64,000 nucleotides of DNA, from assembly GCA_963716115.1 (NCBI GenBank), contig CAVQSZ010000024.1, positions 1 through 64,000 on the forward strand. Reading direction: 5' to 3'. The stretch comes from AP-15 sp963716115. Its GTDB lineage: Bacteria; Pseudomonadota; Alphaproteobacteria; ATCC43930; CGMCC-115725. Shown piece by piece: positions 17,816-26,645 of this stretch. Under the pieces are notes generated by a model. That model saw only the letters and a list, made by a program, of their open reading frames with translations, made no database searches and was not told the DNA's origin. Made by a program: the position numbers and the translations under genes. Every line of letters starts with the position of its first letter. Within the stretch, counting starts at the first letter, position 1.

Positions 17816-18874
17816 ATGGATTTCGGCTATTTCACGCTCAGCGACAACCACTACGAGGCCAACACCCGCAGCGCCAACCAGCTCGTCGCCGACATCATCG
17901 ACGAGGCGGTCTGGGCCGACGAGATCGGATTGCATTCGGCCTGGATCGGCGAGCATCACTTCAGCACCCTCGGCGTGTTGTCCTGCCCCGACCTTGCGCT
18001 CGCCCACATCGCGGCGCGGACCCGGCGCATCCGCCTCGCGCCCGCCGTCACGGTATTGCCGCTGCACCACCCGATCCGCGTCGCCGAGCAATGGGCGACC
18101 CTCGACCTGTTGAGCGGCGGGCGCGTCGATTTCGCCGCCGGCCGCGGCTATGACCGCCGCGAATACGCGCCGTTCAAGGTCTCGTTCGAGGACAACCAGT
18201 CGATCTTCGAGGAAGGGATGGAGGTGGTGCGCCGGTTGTGGGCGAGCGAGGCGCCGATCTCGCACCACGGCCGGCATTACCGGTTCGACGACGTGGCGAT
18301 CACTCCGCGGCCGGTGCAGCAGCCGCTGCCGGCCTATGTCGCATCGTTCTCGATGCCCTCGATAGCGCTCGCCGGCCGGCTCGGCTGCGGGCTGATCGTG
18401 GCCCCGTTCGCCGCGGCGATGACCTTTGGCGGGCTGCGCCGCGTGGCCGAGCTCTACCGCGAGAGCTGCGCCCGCCACGGCCAACAGCCGGGCCGGCTGA
18501 TGTGCAGCTATTTCATTCATTTCGCCGACGATGCGGCGCAAGAGGCGGCGGCGCGGGCGCGCCAGATCCGCTATTACCGCGAGTGCGCGATCGCCGCCTT
18601 TCCCGGCGACCCGAAGACGGCGCCGCCGAGCTACGGTTATTTTGTCGAGATGGTCGAGCGGCTGCGCAATGTCGGCCCCGCGGACCTGACCGACAATTCC
18701 GTCCTCTTGGGCTCGCCGGCGCGGATCGCGGAAAGCTTGAAGAAGGTCGAGGCCGCCGGCTTCGACGAGGTCATCCTCTACTTCAATGTCGGGTTGAAGC
18801 CGCATCCCCAGGTCAAGGACGAGATGGCCCGCTTCGCCGCCGAGGTGACGCCGCATTTCGCCGCCGGCGCGTGA
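17816..18874 (+). CDS. LLM-class flavin-dependent oxidoreductase (luciferase-like monooxygenase)
   Basis: This is a 352-residue member of the bacterial luciferase-like family, which uses reduced FMN (or F420) to oxidise small organic substrates. It has the family start MDFGYFTLSDNHY, then DEIGLHSAWIGEHHFS, TRRIRLAPAVTVLPLHHPIR, and the SGGRVDFAAGRGYDRREYAPF flavin-site block. VLLGSPARIAESLKKVEAAG in the C-terminal third is also typical. The start ATG at 17816 has a GGAGG site just upstream. A FAD-linked oxidase gene follows after eight bases and is probably cotranscribed. The substrate is unknown. Confidence 0.85.
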   Translation: MDFGYFTLSDNHYEANTRSANQLVADIIDEAVWADEIGLHSAWIGEHHFSTLGVLSCPDLALAHIAARTRRIRLAPAVTVLPLHHPIRVAEQWATLDLLSGGRVDFAAGRGYDRREYAPFKVSFEDNQSIFEEGMEVVRRLWASEAPISHHGRHYRFDDVAITPRPVQQPLPAYVASFSMPSIALAGRLGCGLIVAPFAAAMTFGGLRRVAELYRESCARHGQQPGRLMCSYFIHFADDAAQEAAARARQIRYYRECAIAAFPGDPKTAPPSYGYFVEMVERLRNVGPADLTDNSVLLGSPARIAESLKKVEAAGFDEVILYFNVGLKPHPQVKDEMARFAAEVTPHFAAGA

Positions 18875-18882
18875 GAGGCGTT

Positions 18883-20323
18883 ATGGATCGCGACGCGGCA
18901 ATCGACCGGATCAAGGAGATCGTCGGCCCCAGGGGCTGGGTCGCCGACCCGCGCGAGCAGGAGCCTTATCTGGTCGAGGCGCGCGGCCTCTATCGCGGCG
19001 CGACCCGGCTGGTCGTGCGCCCGGCCGCGACGGAGGAGGTGGCGGCGGTGGTGCGGGTCTGCGCCGCCGCGGGGCTCGCGATCGTGCCGCAGGGCGGCAA
19101 CACCGGGCTCGTCGGCGGCGGCGTCCCGCCGCGCGAGCGCGACAACATCGTCCTGGCACTGGGCCGGATGAACCGCATCCGCGCGATCGACCCGATCAAC
19201 TTCACGATGACGGTCGAGGCCGGCTGCATCCTCGCCCACCTGCACGAAGCCGCCGCCGCGGCCGACCGCCTTTTTCCGCTCAGCCTCGGCGCCGAGGGCA
19301 GCTGCCAGATCGGCGGCAACCTCTCGACCAACGCCGGCGGCATCGCGGTCCTGCGCTACGGCAATGCCCGCGAGCTGACCCTGGGGGTCGAGGTGGTGCT
19401 GCCCGACGGCCGGGTTTGGGACGGGCTCAGAGGGCTGCGCAAGGACAACACCGGCTACGATCTGAAGCAGCTCTTCATCGGCGGCGAGGGCACGCTCGGC
19501 ATCCTCACCGCGGCGACCTTGAAGCTCTTCCCAAAGCCGCGCGAGGTCGAGACCGCGTTTCTGGCGCTCGCGCGGATCGAGGACGCGATGGCGCTCTTCG
19601 CCCACGCCCGCGCCGCCACCGCCGACCAGCTGACCGCCTTCGAGCTGATCCCGCGCGCCGGCCTCGACCTCGCCCTCGCCCATGTCCCCGGCGCAATCGA
19701 CCCGCTGGCCGCGCGCCACCCGTGGCATGTGCTCCTCGAAATGTCGTCGAGCCAGAGCGACAGCGGCATCCGCGCGCTCCTGGAACGGCTGCTGGAGGCG
19801 GCGCTGCGAGGAAGGGCTGGTCGCCGACGGGGTGATCGCCGAGAGCGGCGCGCAGGCCAGGGAGCTGTGGCGAATCCGCGAGGCGATCGTCGAGGCGCAG
19901 CTCTCTTCGGGCTCGATCAAGCACGACGTGTCGGTGCCGGTAAGCCGGGTCGCCGAGTTCGTCACCCGCGCCTCGGCGGCAGTCTGCGACCGGCTGCCGG
20001 GCATCCGGCCGATCGCCTTCGGCCATGTCGGCGACGGCAACATCCACTTCAACCTGACCCAGCCCGAAGGCATGGACAAAGCCGCCTATCTCGACCGCTG
20101 GCAGGAGTTCAACGACATCGTGCACGGCGTCGTGCGCGAGCTTTCGGGCTCGATCAGCGCCGAGCACGGCGTCGGCATCATGAAGCGCGACGAGATCACC
20201 CACTACAAGCCGGCAATCGAGATCGAGCTGATGGCCCGCATCAAGCACGCCCTCGACCCCGACGGGATCATGAACCCGGGCAAGGTGGTCCGGGACGAAC
20301 GCGCTCTCGTCCAAGCCCTGTAG
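18883..20323 (+). CDS. FAD-linked oxidase (GlcD/D-lactate dehydrogenase type), frameshifted near 19807
   Basis: This is a FAD-dependent 2-hydroxyacid dehydrogenase of the GlcD/D-2-hydroxyglutarate dehydrogenase family. The FAD-binding domain shows VVRPAATEEVAAVVRVCAAA, VPQGGNTGLVGGGVP and the SLGAEGSCQIGGNLSTNAGG block. The C-terminal half has GHVGDGNIHFNL, SISAEHGVGIMKRDEI and DPDGIMNPGKV, the family ending. The frame changes between LLERLLEAAL and EEGLVADGVIAESG; deleting the C at about 19807 restores a 479-residue protein. The likely substrate is D-lactate, glycolate or D-2-hydroxyglutarate. It follows the LLM gene after eight bases. A dispersed palindrome begins at its stop codon. Confidence 0.8.
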
Positions 20324-20395
20324 GATGGGTTGAGCGCAGCGAAACCCATCTGCGAGGGAGGTTGCGATGGGTTTCGCGATGCTCGACCCATCCTA
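20321..20395. repeat. 75-base imperfect palindrome of the TAGGATGGGT type
   Basis: Two arms of about 30 bases are inverted copies: TAGGATGGGT...GCGAAACCCATC on the left and GATGGGTTTCGC...ACCCATCCTA on the right, with mismatches only in the middle of each arm. The element starts on the TAG stop codon of the FAD oxidase. Near-identical GGATGGGT/GCGAAACCCATC repeats are scattered through many proteobacterial genomes between genes. It may terminate or stabilise the transcript; no transposase is nearby. Confidence 0.7.
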
Positions 20396-20560
20396 TGCAG
20401 CTGATTTCCTCTGAATCATGTGATTGCGTCTGAGCACCAGGGGTTGGCATCGAAACTTTCAACCCGGGCTCGACCAAACGACCGACGGATGGGAACGCTT
20501 GCTGTTCGCCAGACGCTGCCCCGAAGCTGCGAGCCGGCTGCGTTGGCAATCCTGCGCCGG

Positions 20561-20890
20561 CTAACGACGCGCGCGCTCGCGGCGCTCCATGAAGGCGCGG
20601 AGGGCGGCGTTGATCCGGGCCTGATAGCCGCGGCCGGCTTGCTGAAACCAGTCGAGCACGTCCTCGTCGAGCCGGAGGCGAATGTCGCGTTTGCGGGGCG
20701 GCATTCCTTTGACCGCCCGCGTCCAATCGATCGGGTCATGGACGTCGTCGGGGTCGGCGGCGATGCTGGCTTCGAGTTCTTCCTCGGTCGTGCGCCTGAC
20801 CGCGGCCCAGTCGGTTCGGCTGTCGCCCCGCGCCAGCATCGCGTCGAGCTCCTCAGCCGTATAGCGTACGGTATCGTCTTTTCTCTTCAT
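20561..20890 (-). CDS. brnA: BrnA-family antitoxin
   Basis: This 109-residue protein ends in a ribbon-helix-helix-type segment, PPRKRDIRLRLDEDVLDWFQ then GYQARINAALRAFMERR, as in BrnA antitoxins, which bind BrnT and repress their shared promoter. The N-terminal half (YTAEELDAMLARGDSRTDWA) is the toxin-contact part typical of the family. It overlaps the toxin gene by 38 bases. It is encoded second, as usual for BrnTA. Autoregulation through a palindrome upstream of brnT is likely but no operator was picked out. Confidence 0.82.
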   Translation of the reverse strand: MKRKDDTVRYTAEELDAMLARGDSRTDWAAVRRTTEEELEASIAADPDDVHDPIDWTRAVKGMPPRKRDIRLRLDEDVLDWFQQAGRGYQARINAALRAFMERRERARR

Positions 20891-21122
20891 CGCGAGCTTT
20901 CCTCATCGTGATGATGCGAACAGCCGCATCGCGCCGCGTCCACACAATCGCGACCATTTCACCGTCGAGCTCTCCGATGCTGACCCATCGTTGCTCGGCG
21001 CCGCGCGGCGAAGCAGCCGTGCACAAGGGTCGGCCATCGAAAAGGCTGCAGCCATCCAGAAAGTCCAATCGACGGGCGTCCAGGACCGCAAGACGCTTGG
21101 CTGCCGACCATTCGAACTCCAT
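20853..21122 (-). CDS. brnT: BrnT-family ribonuclease toxin
   Basis: The protein starts MEFEWSAAKRLAVLDARRLD and contains RWVSIGELDGEMVAIVWTRR and VRIITMRKARDEEKRRY, the conserved blocks of BrnT. BrnT is a RelE-fold RNase that stops translation under stress. The expected catalytic set (Lys/Glu near the start, Arg in RRxxVRIITxR, His often preceding) is only partly seen. The usual N-terminal FEWDPxKAxxNxxKH has become FEWSAAKRLAVLDARR, so the family His is missing and activity is uncertain. ATG 21122 gives 89 residues; an upstream in-frame ATG at 21155 would add 11. Paired with brnA just downstream. Confidence 0.75.
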   Translation of the reverse strand: MEFEWSAAKRLAVLDARRLDFLDGCSLFDGRPLCTAASPRGAEQRWVSIGELDGEMVAIVWTRRDAAVRIITMRKARDEEKRRYRTLYG

Positions 21123-21298
21123 GCGGCGGTGTGTACCCCAATTTGGTGGCCGCATAGGACTTCACCAGCTGCCTGCCACCACTCGGCCGCAGCGTTCCCT
21201 TGATCCGGTCGCGCGAGGGGTTAGATAGAAGGCGCCCGCGGGCCATGCATATCGGATGAGGGCTTGGCGGGCGCGAGGTCCTCGAGGCTGCTGCAACG

Positions 21299-22411
21299 AT
21301 GACGCGAATATGGCCGGCGCTCCTCCTGTCGGGAGCGGTCATGCTGACGACGGGACCGCTCTACCCGGCGCTCGGCGGGGCGGCGATCCCGGAGGTCAAC
21401 GGCAGCCCGCTGCAAACCGTCGCGCCGGTGGTCAGCCGGATCACCCCCGGCGTCGTCGGCATCTCGGTGCGCGGCTTGGTGCGCGAGAACAACCCCTTGC
21501 TGCAGGACCCGATGTTCCGGCGCTTCTTCAACCTGCGCGAGGGGCCGGTCGAGCGCGAGACGCAGGCGATGGGCTCCGGCGTCATCGTCGACGCGGCGCA
21601 GGGCTATGTGCTGACCAACGCGCACGTCGTCGAGAACGCCAGCAGCATCGAGGTCACCACCAAGGACAACCGCCGCCTCAGGGCCAGGCTGATCGGCCGC
21701 GACCCCGAAACCGACATCGCCGTCCTCCAGGTTCCGGGCGCCAATCTGACGGCGGTGCCGATGGGCGATTCCGACCGGCTCCAGGTCGGCGATTTTGTCC
21801 TCGCGGTCGGCAACCCGTTTGGCCTCGGCCAGACCGTGACCTCGGGGATCGTCAGCGCGCTCGGCCGCAGCGGGCTCGGCATCGAGGGCTATGAAGACTT
21901 CATCCAGACCGACGCCTCGATCAACCCCGGCAATTCCGGCGGCGCGCTGGTCGACCTCCAAGGCCGGCTGATCGGCATCAACACCGCGATCCTGGCGCCG
22001 GGCGGCGGCAATATCGGCATCGGCTTCGCCGTCCCGATCAACATGGCCCGGCAGGTCATGGACCAGCTCATCCGCTATGGCGAGGTCAAGCGCGGCCGGA
22101 TCGGGGTGGCGATCCAGGACCTGACCCCCGACATCGCCCAGGCGCTCGGCGCCGAGCGCACCCAGGGCGCGGTGATCGCCAGGGTCGAGCGCGGCTCGCC
22201 GGCCGAAAGCGCCGGGCTGAAGACGAGCGACCTCGTCGTCGCGGTCAACGGCGCGCCGATCCACAACGCCGCCGAGCTGCGCAACCGGGTCGGGCTCGCG
22301 CGCATCGGCGACAAGGTCGAATTGACGGTCTTCCGCGGCGGCGCCGAGCGCACCTTGACCGTGCGCATCGAGCAGGCCACCGCCCAGCGCCAGCGGGCGA
22401 GGCAGCGCTGA
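21299..22411 (+). CDS. HtrA/DegP-like serine protease with one PDZ domain
   Basis: This is a periplasmic quality-control protease of 370 residues, led by a hydrophobic segment (residues 5-25) that is a signal peptide or anchor. The catalytic triad is His109 in LTNAHVV, Asp139 in ETDIAVLQV and Ser213 in INPGNSGGALVD. A single PDZ domain occupies about 270-360 (RGRIGVAIQDLTPDIAQALG onward), as in DegS rather than the two-PDZ DegP. The gene is followed after seven bases by cbpA and then cbpM, a stress-protein cluster. The ATG follows about 150 bases of untranslated sequence after the BrnTA module. Confidence 0.88.
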   Translation: MTRIWPALLLSGAVMLTTGPLYPALGGAAIPEVNGSPLQTVAPVVSRITPGVVGISVRGLVRENNPLLQDPMFRRFFNLREGPVERETQAMGSGVIVDAAQGYVLTNAHVVENASSIEVTTKDNRRLRARLIGRDPETDIAVLQVPGANLTAVPMGDSDRLQVGDFVLAVGNPFGLGQTVTSGIVSALGRSGLGIEGYEDFIQTDASINPGNSGGALVDLQGRLIGINTAILAPGGGNIGIGFAVPINMARQVMDQLIRYGEVKRGRIGVAIQDLTPDIAQALGAERTQGAVIARVERGSPAESAGLKTSDLVVAVNGAPIHNAAELRNRVGLARIGDKVELTVFRGGAERTLTVRIEQATAQRQRARQR

Positions 22412-22418
22412 CCCCGGC

Positions 22419-23345
22419 ATGGCGCCGCAGACCCCCTATCAGGTGCTCGGCGTCGAGCCCAAGGCCGCGGCCGACGAGATCCGCAAGGCCTACCGCAAGC
22501 TCGCCAAGCAGTTCCACCCCGACCTGAACCCCGGCAAGCCCGAGGCCGAGGCGCGGTTCAAGTCGATCTCCGCCGCCTACGACCTGTTGTCCGACGCCGA
22601 CAAGCGCGGGCGCTACGACCGCGGCGAGATCGACGAGACCGGGGCCGAGCGCCCGCCGCGCTATTCCTACCGCGGCCATGCCGAGGGGGCCGAGGGCCGG
22701 AAGTATCACCCGCAGGGCGAGGTCGATCTCGGCGACCTCGAGGATTTGTTCGCCGCCTTCGGCTCGGCGCGCGGCGGACCCGGCGGGCGGGGGCGCGAGG
22801 GCTTTGTCGCGCGCGGCGCCGACCGCCATTACACGCTGACCGTCGGCTTTGTCGAGGCCGCCACCGGCGGCAAGGAGCGGCTGTCGCTGGCCCCGAACGA
22901 ATGGCTCGACGTGACGATCCCGGCCGGGCTCGACGACGGCCAGGTGCTGCGGCTGCAAGGCAAGGGCGGCCCCGGCTTTGGCGGCGGCCCCGCCGGCGAC
23001 GCGCTCATTGAGGTGCATGTCGCGCCGCATCCGCTGTTCCGCCGCGACGGCGACGACATCAGCATCGAGCTGCCGGTCAGCCTCGCCGAGGCGGCGCTGG
23101 GCGCGAGGGTGACGACGCCGACCGTCACCGGCCCGGTGACGCTGACGATCCCCAAGGGCTCGGACACCGGCGCCCGGCTGCGGCTGCGCGGCAAGGGCGT
23201 CCAGCGCAAGGGCCGCGAGGGCGACCAATATGTGACCCTGAAGGTGGTGGTCGGCGCGAGCGGCGATCCCGAGCTCGCCGAATTTCTCGAAAAATGGGCG
23301 TCGAAGCACCCGTTCGACCCGCGGCAGGGGATGCGCTCGCAATGA
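22419..23345 (+). CDS. cbpA: Curved-DNA-binding protein CbpA (DnaJ-class co-chaperone)
   Basis: The protein has 308 residues. The J domain at 1-70 has the HPD motif in QFHPDLNPG, which stimulates the ATPase of DnaK. A Gly-rich linker (GSARGGPGGRGREG) and two C-terminal substrate-binding beta domains follow (DVTIPAGLDDGQVLRLQGKG, PTVTGPVTLTIPKGSDTGAR). There is no zinc-finger domain, which separates it from DnaJ. It overlaps cbpM by four bases (ATGA). The htrA-cbpA-cbpM order suggests a shared stress response. Confidence 0.9.
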   Translation: MAPQTPYQVLGVEPKAAADEIRKAYRKLAKQFHPDLNPGKPEAEARFKSISAAYDLLSDADKRGRYDRGEIDETGAERPPRYSYRGHAEGAEGRKYHPQGEVDLGDLEDLFAAFGSARGGPGGRGREGFVARGADRHYTLTVGFVEAATGGKERLSLAPNEWLDVTIPAGLDDGQVLRLQGKGGPGFGGGPAGDALIEVHVAPHPLFRRDGDDISIELPVSLAEAALGARVTTPTVTGPVTLTIPKGSDTGARLRLRGKGVQRKGREGDQYVTLKVVVGASGDPELAEFLEKWASKHPFDPRQGMRSQ

Positions 23346-23662
23346 TCGCCCTGGAGGAGCTGCTCGACCGCATCGCCGGGCTCGACCGGCGCGAGCTCGA
23401 CCGCTGGGTCGAGAACCGCTGGGTGCTGCCCGAGCGGCGCGAGCGCACCTGGTTCTTCGGCGAGGTCGATGTCGCGCGGGTCGAGCTGATCCTCGAGATC
23501 CGGCACGGCTTCGCGGCCGACGACGAAACCACCTCGCTGGTTCTCGGCCTGCTCGACCAGGTCTACGACCTGCGGCGGCAGCTGCGCCGGCTGTGCGACG
23601 CGGTCGCGGCTCAGCCGGCCGAGGCGCAGGCCGCGGTCAGGCGCGCCCTGCCGCCGTCCTGA
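23342..23662 (+). CDS. cbpM: Chaperone modulator CbpM
   Basis: CbpM binds the J domain of CbpA and blocks both its co-chaperone and DNA-binding activities. The 106-residue protein is mostly helical, with an N-terminal MerR-like part (LLDRIAGLDRRELDRWVENR and WVLPERRERTWFFGEVDVAR) and a C-terminal helix (LLDQVYDLRRQLRRLCDAVA). ATG 23342 overlaps the cbpA stop, so synthesis is coupled to its target. Confidence 0.85.
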   Translation: MIALEELLDRIAGLDRRELDRWVENRWVLPERRERTWFFGEVDVARVELILEIRHGFAADDETTSLVLGLLDQVYDLRRQLRRLCDAVAAQPAEAQAAVRRALPPS

Positions 23663-23666
23663 CGGT

Positions 23667-24470
23667 TCAGGTGTTGCCGAGCCGCGCCGCGCGCAGCTGC
23701 TTCACATCGGCGCGGCCGGCGCTGAGGATATAACCGACATCCGAGCCGCCGGTCAGGTAGCGCACCCCGATCTGAAACAGCCAGGTCTGGAATTCGAGGT
23801 CCTCGCGCACCCCGCCGACCCCCATCGCCTTGCCGTGGGCGCGCGCCGCCCGCGCGGTCGCCTCGTAGGCGGCGCGCATGCGCTCGTGCCGGTACTGGCC
23901 GGGGATGCCCATCTCGGTGCTCAGATCCGACGAGCCGATATGGAGCGCGTCGATGCCCTCGACGGCGGCGATCGCGTCGGCGTTCTCGATCGCCTCCGGG
24001 GTCTCCAGCATCGCCATCAACAGGGTCTCGTCGTTGGCGAGGCGGGCGATCTCGCCCTGCGAGCGCGCGGCGTAGCCAAAGGCCGGTCCGGAGCCGGAGG
24101 CCGAGCGGTGGCCCTGCGGCGGGTAGCGGCACGCGTCGACCACGGCCTTGGCTTCGGCGACGGTGCTGACATGGGGGACCATGACGCCCTGGGCGCCGCA
24201 ATCGAGGATGCGGGTCGCGTCGTGCGCGTCGCGCGAGCTGACCCGCGCGATCGGCGTCACCCCGAGGCCGAGGGCCGCGACGCAGATCGCCGCCGCGGTT
24301 TCGAGCGAGGTCGGGTTGTGCTCGAGGTCGATATAGATCGCATCGAAGCCGCAGGCCGCGGCGATCATCGCGATGTTGGGCGTGCGCATCTGGTTGACGC
24401 CCATGCACAGCACCAGCTCGCCGGCCTTGAGCATGCTCTTGGCCCTGTTCTTTCCGACATCGCTCGGCAT
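23667..24470 (-). CDS. HpcH/HpaI-family aldolase
   Basis: This is a class II pyruvate aldolase of 267 residues, acting on 4-hydroxy-2-oxo acids such as 4-hydroxy-2-oxoheptanedioate or 2-keto-3-deoxy-rhamnonate. The family blocks are AACGFDAIYIDLEHNPTSLE (metal-site region), ILDCGAQGVMVPHVSTVAEA, VDACRYPPQGHRS and the late IEGIDAL-like VEGIDALHIGSSDLSTEMG. Arg in VSSRDAHDATR is likely catalytic. It converges on cbpM. The divergent gap to ilvD should hold its promoter. Substrate is not determined. Confidence 0.8.
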   Translation of the reverse strand: MPSDVGKNRAKSMLKAGELVLCMGVNQMRTPNIAMIAAACGFDAIYIDLEHNPTSLETAAAICVAALGLGVTPIARVSSRDAHDATRILDCGAQGVMVPHVSTVAEAKAVVDACRYPPQGHRSASGSGPAFGYAARSQGEIARLANDETLLMAMLETPEAIENADAIAAVEGIDALHIGSSDLSTEMGIPGQYRHERMRAAYEATARAARAHGKAMGVGGVREDLEFQTWLFQIGVRYLTGGSDVGYILSAGRADVKQLRAARLGNT

Positions 24471-24852
24471 CGCCGCGGCTCCTGTTGGCTGTCCGGGGTC
24501 AGCATCGCCCGGTTGCCTGACCCGCACAAGCGCGCCGGCGAGCGGCGCGCAACCCGATCGGAAGGCCGCTCTAAAATCGCCATGATCGCGCGGTATCGTG
24601 CCGCTTGCCGTTGGCCGCGACGGGTTCGGCGCCTTGCCGACGGGACAGCCGGCGCCTGTAGATTCCCTGAAATAACAGGGAAAGCAGGCGCGGCCGGGCA
24701 AGGCTCGCGCCCGCTCGGTCGCGCCGGAGACGATGGATGCGACGCGCCGGCGAACGCGTCGCGAAGGCCCGCGGCATTGCCCGCGGCATTGATTGCGCGG
24801 GGCGGCGGCGCTACCGTGCCGGCCCTCATCGCCGCCGACGGGAGCCTTCGAC
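24471..24852. other. Divergent intergenic region with a small palindrome
   Basis: About 380 bases separate two divergent genes and should contain both promoters. No reading frame here looks real. A perfect inverted repeat (TTCCCTG-AAATAA-CAGGGAA) lies at 24663-24682. It resembles short AT-centred palindromes that recur in alphaproteobacterial genomes and could be an operator or repeat. No confident -35/-10 pair was identified. Confidence 0.4.
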
Positions 24853-26590
24853 ATGCCTGACGACGTTCGCCGCCCCGCCTTCGACAAGTCGCGCCTGCCG
24901 AGCCGACACGTGACGGTCGGGCCGGAGCGGGCGCCGCACCGCGCCTTTCTCTATTCGATGGGCCTGACCGACGAGCAGATCGCCCAGCCGCTGGTCGGCG
25001 TCGCCACCACCTGGAACGAGTCGGCGCCGTGCAACATCTCGCTGTCGCGCCAGGCGCAGGTGGCGAAAAAGGGGGTCGCGGCCGGCGGCGGCACCCCGCG
25101 CGAGTTCACCACGATCACGGTGACCGACGGCATCGCGATGGGCCATGACGGCATGAAGTCGTCGCTGGTCAGCCGCGAGGTCATCGCCGACTCGGTCGAA
25201 TTGTCGATGCGCGGCCATTGCTACGACGCGCTCGTCGGCCTCGCCGGCTGCGACAAATCGCTTGCCCGGGCTGATGATGGCGATGGTGCGGCTCAACGTG
25301 CCGTCCGTTTTCATGTATGGCGGCTCGATCCTGCCCGGCCGGTTTCAGGGCCGCGACGTGACGATCGGCGACGTCTTCGAGGGGGTCGGCGCGCACAGTG
25401 TCGGCAAACTCTCCGACGAGGAATTGCACGAGCTCGAATGCGCCGCCTGCCCGTCGGCCGGCTCCTGCGGCGGCCTCTTCACCGCCAACACGATGGCCTG
25501 CGTGTCGGAGGCGATCGGCCTGGCGCTGCCCGGCTCGGCCGGCGCGCCGGCGCCCTACGATTCGCGCGACGCCTACGCCGAGGCCTCGGGCCACGCGGTC
25601 ATGGAGCTGCTGCGGCAGAACATCCGCCCGCGCGACATCGTCACCCGCGAGGCGATCGAGAACGCCGCGACCGTGGTCGCCGCCGCCGGCGGCTCGACCA
25701 ATGGCGGGCTGCACATCCCGGCGATCGCCAACGAGGCCGGCATCGATTTCGACCTGCACGCGTTCGGCGAGATTTCCAGGCGCACGCCCTATATCGGCGA
25801 TCTGAAGCCGGGCGGCCGTTATGTGATGAAGGATCTGCACGACATCGGCGGCGTGCCGGTGCTGATGAAGGCATTGCTCGACGGCGGCTATCTGCACGGT
25901 GATTGCCTGACCGTCACCGGCAAGACCGTGGCGGAAAACCTGCGCGGGGTCGTCGTGCGCCCGACCCAGGACGTGGTGCGGCCGACCTCGGCGCCGTTGT
26001 CGCCGACCGGCGGGCTGATGGTGTTGAAGGGCAACCTTGCGCCGCAGGGCGCGCTGGTCAAGGTCGCCGGCATGGCGAATCTGCGCTTCAGCGGGCCGGC
26101 GCTGTGCTTCGACCGCGAGGAGGACGCCTTCGCGGCGGTCGACCAGCGCCGCTACAAGGAAGGCGACGTGATCGTCATCCGCTACGAGGGGCCGCGCGGC
26201 GGGCCGGGGATGCGCGAGATGCTGTCGACGACCGCGGCGCTCTACGGCCAGGGTGTGGGCGACAAGGTGGCGCTCGTGACCGACGGCCGGTTCTCCGGGG
26301 CGACGCACGGCTTCTGCGTCGGCCATGTCGGGCCGGAGGCGGCGGTCGGCGGGCCGATCGGCCTCCTGCGCGACGGCGACACGATCACGATCGACGCGCG
26401 GGCGGGGACGATCGAGGTGGCGCTGAGCGACGCCGAGCTCGCCGAGCGCCGCCGGGCGTGGCGATCGCGGCGCAACGACCATCAATCGGGCTGCCTGTGG
26501 CGCTATGCGCAGACCGTCGGCGACGCCGAGAAGGGTGCGGTCACCCACCCCGGCGCCCGCGCCGAAATCCGCGCCTACGCCGATATTTAG
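24853..26590 (+). CDS. ilvD: Dihydroxy-acid dehydratase (IlvD/Edd family), frameshifted near 25261
   Basis: IlvD dehydrates 2,3-dihydroxy-isovalerate and -methylvalerate in branched-chain amino acid synthesis using an Fe-S cluster. The cluster cysteines are visible in WNESAPCNIS, AGCDKS and CPSAGSCGG. Other family blocks are TITVTDGIAMGHDGM, TSRE-like SSLVSREVIADSVE, LPGLMMAMVRLNVP and LVTDGRFSGATHGF. The frame changes inside CDKSLPGLMMAM; removing one base at about 25260-25262 gives 578 residues, normal for the family. Sugar-acid dehydratases of the same family are the alternative; the AGCDKSLPG and SGATHGFCVGH details fit IlvD. The gene is not in an operon. Confidence 0.82.
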
Positions 26591-26645
26591 GGCGGGTCTC
26601 GAGCGGGCTGCGCCGCGGGATCGAGACCTGCCCCGGCTCGGCCGG

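Noticed and set aside
20321..20395. Insertion-sequence end or attachment site
   Set aside because: It is a widespread intergenic palindrome type; there is no transposase, target duplication or integrase.
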